DNA from: Paracoccaceae bacterium
GTDB taxonomy: Bacteria; Pseudomonadota; Alphaproteobacteria; Rhodobacterales; Rhodobacteraceae
DNA length: 7,707 nucleotides
NCBI GenBank assembly: GCA_002746395.1
Contig: NVXA01000008.1
Location: forward strand, 9,212-16,918
Direction: 5' to 3'
The notes under the pieces were generated by a model. It saw only the letters and a program-made list of their open reading frames with translations, did not search any database and was not told where the DNA came from. Of this stretch, positions 6,746 through 7,707 are shown piece after piece. The translations under genes were made by a program, and so were the position numbers. The stretch's first letter is position 1. Each line of letters opens with the position of its first letter.

Positions 6746-6862
6746 GCGGCCATTTTTCTATTTCTCATCCAGCCCGCCAAACCGTGTATGGACAAGCTGG
6801 CTGGAATTGTTTCATGATCAGCGCTGACCGTATCAAAGGCGGTGAAGATTGTAGGAGAAGAA
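6746..6862 (+). other. Gap between permease and MoxR ATPase, with weak inverted repeats
   Basis: This 117-base gap contains TCCAGCC (6768-6774) complementary to GGCTGGA (6799-6805), a 7-base stem with a long 24-base loop and only a weak T-rich tail (ATTGTTT), so at best a poor terminator. A 10-base palindrome TCAGCGCTGA (6818-6827) follows; one of that size is expected several times by chance in a window like this. TTGTTT (6807-6812) and TATCAA (6831-6836), 18 bases apart, are a weak promoter candidate. AGGAG at 6853-6857 is the ribosome site of the next gene. Confidence 0.35.
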
Positions 6863-7707
6863 ATGTCTGCACAGCCTGAAAGCATCGACCAAACCCGTGA
6901 ACTTCTGGCCTCTCAAGGGTATATTTGCGGGCAAGCCTTGGCGACGGTGGTTTTCCTTTCCTTAAAACTTGGCCGTCCGTTGTTTCTTGAAGGCGAAGCA
7001 GGCGTCGGCAAAACCGAAATCGCCAAGGCACTGGCTGCCGCCCTTGGACGCCGCTTGATCCGGTTACAATGTTATGAAGGGCTGGACGCATCAAGTGCGG
7101 TCTATGAATGGAATTTCGCCGCGCAAATGGTGGCGATCCGCACAGCGGAGGCCGTGGGAACCAGCGACCGCGCCGAATTGAACGCCGAATTGTTCAGCGA
7201 AGACTTCCTGATCCGACGTCCGTTATTAGAGGCGATGAGCCCCCAAGAAGGCGGCCCCCCCATCCTGTTGATCGACGAACTGGACCGCACTGACGAACCG
7301 TTCGAGGCATTCCTGTTGGAGGCGTTAAGCGATTTCCAAGTTACCATTCCCGAACTTGGAACCATCGCCGCCGAAGAACCCCCGATCGTTATTCTAACGT
7401 CGAACCGCACACGCGAAGTGCATGACGCGCTTAAGCGGCGGTGTTTGTATCATTGGGTGGATTACCCCGATTTTGACCGCGAACTGGAAATCCTGAACGC
7501 GCAAGTGTCAGAGGCAAGCGCATCCCTTAGCCGCGAAATCGTGGCCTTCGTGCAAAAACTACGATCTGAAGATTTGTTCAAGAAACCCGGTGTGGCCGAA
7601 ACAATTGACTGGGCGAAATGCCTGCTTGCGCTCGATGCTGTTCAGCTTTCGCCGCAAGTGATTGCTGACACATTAGGGGCGATTTTGAAGTATCAAGACG
7701 ATATCGT
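6863..7707 (+). CDS. MoxR-family AAA+ ATPase (CoxD-like), 3'-truncated
   Basis: The frame starts at an ATG 5 bases after AGGAG and stays open to the window edge, giving 281 complete codons without a stop. AAA+ motifs occur in order: Walker A GEAGVGKT (44-51), Walker B ILLIDELDR with D138 and E139 (134-142), the MoxR-typical EPFEAFLLEALSDFQVTIPE block (145-164), sensor 1 TSN (179-181) and the arginine-finger region ALKRRCLYHWVDYP (189-202). The helical lid shows PGVAETIDWAK (242-252) where many MoxR proteins have an arginine-bearing sensor 2. MoxR ATPases act as cytoplasmic chaperone-like motors that insert metals or mature enzymes together with a von Willebrand A-domain partner; this subgroup resembles CoxD, whose partner CoxE is normally encoded next. 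That partner would lie beyond the window. Nearly the full length of a ~280-300 residue CoxD-type protein is present. The client enzyme is unknown, and the name CoxD does not imply CO oxidation here. Confidence 0.88.
   Translation, partial: MSAQPESIDQTRELLASQGYICGQALATVVFLSLKLGRPLFLEGEAGVGKTEIAKALAAALGRRLIRLQCYEGLDASSAVYEWNFAAQMVAIRTAEAVGTSDRAELNAELFSEDFLIRRPLLEAMSPQEGGPPILLIDELDRTDEPFEAFLLEALSDFQVTIPELGTIAAEEPPIVILTSNRTREVHDALKRRCLYHWVDYPDFDRELEILNAQVSEASASLSREIVAFVQKLRSEDLFKKPGVAETIDWAKCLLALDAVQLSPQVIADTLGAILKYQDDI

Noticed and set aside
6745..6778. GGCGG...CCGCC plus T-run after the permease as an intrinsic terminator
   Set aside because: The stem is only 5 bases, the T-run lies inside the loop rather than after the stem, and the fold competes with the longer 6768-6805 pairing.
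6818..6827. Palindrome TCAGCGCTGA before the MoxR gene as an operator
   Set aside because: A 10-base perfect palindrome is expected around seven times by chance in 7.7 kb, there is no second copy, and no nearby regulator gene to pair it with.

Overview
The window looks like ordinary chromosomal DNA from an alphaproteobacterium, most likely a marine Rhodobacterales (Roseobacter-type) organism. That is an inference from moderate GC content, tight ATGA-coupled genes, the gene set (SIS deaminase-nagA; XRE-cupin regulator-kbl-tdh; MoxR ATPase) and protein sequence style. No mobile element, tRNA, rRNA or CRISPR array is visible. All genes run on the + strand.

Layout: (1) Bases 1-1688 hold the end of an amino-sugar catabolic operon: the C-terminal part of a SIS-domain glucosamine-6-phosphate deaminase/isomerase, overlapping by 4 bases with nagA. 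Together they would turn N-acetylglucosamine-6-phosphate into fructose-6-phosphate, acetate and ammonia. (2) Bases 1689-4702 hold a threonine-to-glycine module: an XRE-cupin regulator, then kbl and tdh, the last two joined by another ATGA overlap. Tdh oxidises L-threonine to 2-amino-3-ketobutyrate and Kbl cleaves it with CoA to glycine and acetyl-CoA. Similar TCCAAT/ATTGGA palindromes lie in front of both the regulator gene and kbl, in each case touching the predicted -35 element, so the regulator probably controls itself and kbl-tdh. (3) Bases 4805-6745 encode a 646-residue SLC13/DASS-type permease with two soluble RCK_C (TrkA_C) domains in the middle; its ribosome binding site can fold into a small hairpin. 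(4) From 6863 to the right edge there is a MoxR-family AAA+ ATPase, cut off by the window end.

The most interesting points are the phased ATCC/TCCAAT repeat array in the kbl promoter, the loss of all four structural-zinc cysteines in an otherwise canonical Tdh, and the Shine-Dalgarno-masking hairpin before the permease. I did not find convincing evidence of a wholly new multi-gene system here; the rest reads as well-known metabolism.
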